A stretch of 5,353 nt of DNA. It comes from Gammaproteobacteria bacterium (GTDB lineage Bacteria > Pseudomonadota > Gammaproteobacteria > Xanthomonadales > Xanthomonadaceae). Location: positions 1-5,353 of the forward strand of contig JAHEBG010000061.1 of assembly GCA_024642445.1 (NCBI GenBank), in the 5' to 3' direction. This document shows, in pieces, positions 4,019 through 5,353 of the stretch. Below the pieces are notes generated by a model. That model did not search any database. It worked only from the letters and a program-made list of their open reading frames with translations, and had not been told where the DNA came from. Within the stretch, counting starts at the first letter, position 1; every line of letters starts with the position of its first letter. Made by a program: the position numbers and the translations under genes.

Positions 4019-5353
4019 GAAACTAAAGCGCAATCAGATGGCGGCTATTGCAGCCGCCTGTATTTGTGCCGGTATTGTTTCCTATGCCATTATCGCCGGC
4101 ATTCTTTACTGGCAAATGCGTGCCGAGGCGCAGACGCACCTCGCCGAGCTGTCCAAGCGCGCGTTCGTCCGCGCCAAGTCGGTCTTCGACGAGTACGATT
4201 CCGCATTCATCAAACTGTATGATTTACCCAGCTCCGGATGTAAAGACAGCACGCTTGATAAACTTCGTGCGGTAGTTAAGGGCGCCAATTATCTTAAAAG
4301 CGCCAGCATTGAACTGGGGCAAAATATCTACTGTACTGATATCGGCCTGGTATTCAGGGAAAAACCCGAGCCGGATTTCAGAACCAGCGACGGGACCATG
4401 GCTTGGCTGTACCGGCAAAACATGTTCACCAACATCACCGATACTCTCTACATTCAACGCCGAAATATCGTGCTGTCCTCGTTGCATTCCAGTTTCCTGA
4501 ATCTTATCAGCGAATCGAATGCACGAATCTTGATGATCAGTTCGGATCAAAAGCAAGTGCTGGCCCGTTATCCGGCAGGTAGCACTCTTGACGATGGCTT
4601 TCTCAAACAACTGGCCGGCACCAATAGGCAAGTAACAATTGATGATGTGCTATACCAGGCTCACAGCAGCAAGGCTCTGAACATTACGGTCATCACCTAC
4701 CGCCGCCTGGATGCTTTCACTGAAACCCTGCAGGACGGATTTGCACCATGGTTGCCGATCAGCTTGCTAATCAGTCTATTGACCGGCACCTTAATGTACC
4801 GTCGTTATGAATACCTGGCTACACCGGAACAACGGTTGATACGCGCCGTAACCGACAGGGATTTCAATATTTTCTATCAGCCTATCGTTTCATTGAAAGA
4901 CGGGCGCTGCATAGGTGCAGAGTGCTTGTTGCGCTGGCAGGATCAGAATGGCCGAGAAATCACACCCAACGAATTCATTCCGATGGCCGAACGTGTTGGG
5001 CAAATTGAACCGCTGACCGACCTGATACTTGAAAAATCCATTGAGGATTTTGCAGACCTGTTGCAAGACGACCGCCTGTATCTTTCCATCAATTTATCGG
5101 CGGGTGATATGGCCAAATCCCGCTTCTTTCCGATTCTGACCGAGCAATTACGTCGTGCCGGATTGGAACCACAACGCATTGCCATCGAAGCCACCGAGCG
5201 CGGCTTCGTCAATACTGACCGTGCCAATGAAGTTCTGCGCGCTATGCGTGATGCCGGCCACCCGATCTTCATCGACGACTTCGGTACCGGTTATTCAAGT
5301 CTTTCCTATCTGCAGAAGCTGGCCATCGATGTCCTTAAAATTGATAAGGCTTT
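4017..5353 (+). CDS. CSS-motif EAL-domain cyclic-di-GMP phosphodiesterase (3' end beyond the window)
   Basis: This inner-membrane enzyme is predicted to hydrolyse cyclic-di-GMP to pGpG and so favour motility over biofilm. The frame is open from GTG 4017 to the window edge (445 codons). I choose GTG because GGAGG (4007-4011) lies five bases upstream and MKLKR gives a positive N-terminus; ATG 4038 is the alternative but lacks a Shine-Dalgarno. Transmembrane helix 1 spans about 9-31, a periplasmic sensor about 32-243, and helix 2 about 245-261, followed by RRYEY. The sensor has Cys75 and Cys106, matching the paired redox cysteines of the CSS sensor in PdeC-type enzymes. The eponymous Cys-Ser-Ser seems to be Cys-Thr-Asp here (106-108). 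The EAL domain begins near 272 (FYQPIV follows). The EAL signature reads ECLLRW with Glu302; Asn359, Glu391, Asp420 and Asp421 (DDFGTGYSS) and Lys441 are present, so activity is expected. The final EAL helices are outside the window. Confidence 0.93.
   Translation, partial: MKLKRNQMAAIAAACICAGIVSYAIIAGILYWQMRAEAQTHLAELSKRAFVRAKSVFDEYDSAFIKLYDLPSSGCKDSTLDKLRAVVKGANYLKSASIELGQNIYCTDIGLVFREKPEPDFRTSDGTMAWLYRQNMFTNITDTLYIQRRNIVLSSLHSSFLNLISESNARILMISSDQKQVLARYPAGSTLDDGFLKQLAGTNRQVTIDDVLYQAHSSKALNITVITYRRLDAFTETLQDGFAPWLPISLLISLLTGTLMYRRYEYLATPEQRLIRAVTDRDFNIFYQPIVSLKDGRCIGAECLLRWQDQNGREITPNEFIPMAERVGQIEPLTDLILEKSIEDFADLLQDDRLYLSINLSAGDMAKSRFFPILTEQLRRAGLEPQRIAIEATERGFVNTDRANEVLRAMRDAGHPIFIDDFGTGYSSLSYLQKLAIDVLKIDKA

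Noticed and set aside
4048..4275. Plus-strand open frame (75 codons) at the start of the CSS-EAL gene
   Set aside because: It is out of frame with the phosphodiesterase, whose GTG-initiated frame explains the region with a Shine-Dalgarno, a membrane helix and a sensor domain.
4224..4631. Minus-strand open frame (135 codons) inside the CSS-EAL gene
   Set aside because: It overlaps the sensor-coding part of a continuous phosphodiesterase frame running from 4017 to the edge.

Overview
The window looks like an ordinary chromosomal stretch from a moderately GC-rich Gram-negative bacterium, most likely a beta- or gammaproteobacterium. This rests on the combination of a SlyD-type prolyl isomerase, an NlpC/P60 outer-membrane lipoprotein of the MepS/NlpC type, an RhlE-type DEAD-box helicase and a CSS-motif EAL phosphodiesterase. 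The exact genus cannot be fixed from the sequence alone. There is no tRNA, rRNA, CRISPR array, insertion sequence or phage gene in it.

Layout: on the minus strand, reading from about 1853 down to 1, lie a short SlyD-like peptidyl-prolyl isomerase (1374-1853), a DadA-like FAD-dependent amino acid dehydrogenase (83-1333), and the first 27 codons of an N-formylglutamate amidohydrolase-like gene (1-83, running off the left edge). The last two share one base in a TGATG stop/start overlap, so they are almost certainly co-translated. On the plus strand, reading right from the divergent promoter region at 1854-1938, lie an NlpC/P60 lipoprotein (1939-2478), a 197-base intergenic leader with several small hairpins, an RhlE-like RNA helicase (2676-3974), and a two-transmembrane CSS-EAL cyclic-di-GMP phosphodiesterase (from 4017, running off the right edge inside its EAL domain). 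The phosphodiesterase has a GTG start.

Functionally the left arm suggests amino-acid catabolism (FAD-linked deamination plus removal of an N-formyl group). The middle is protein folding and peptidoglycan remodelling. The right arm pairs RNA remodelling with second-messenger signalling. No previously undescribed multi-gene system is evident. The most noteworthy signal is non-coding: a 12-bp imperfect hairpin at 3989-4018 that pairs the whole Shine-Dalgarno sequence and the first two bases of the GTG start of the phosphodiesterase. This suggests that its translation is controlled, for example by temperature, an sRNA, a protein or coupling to rhlE translation. A weaker set of competing hairpins lies just upstream of the rhlE ribosome binding site.
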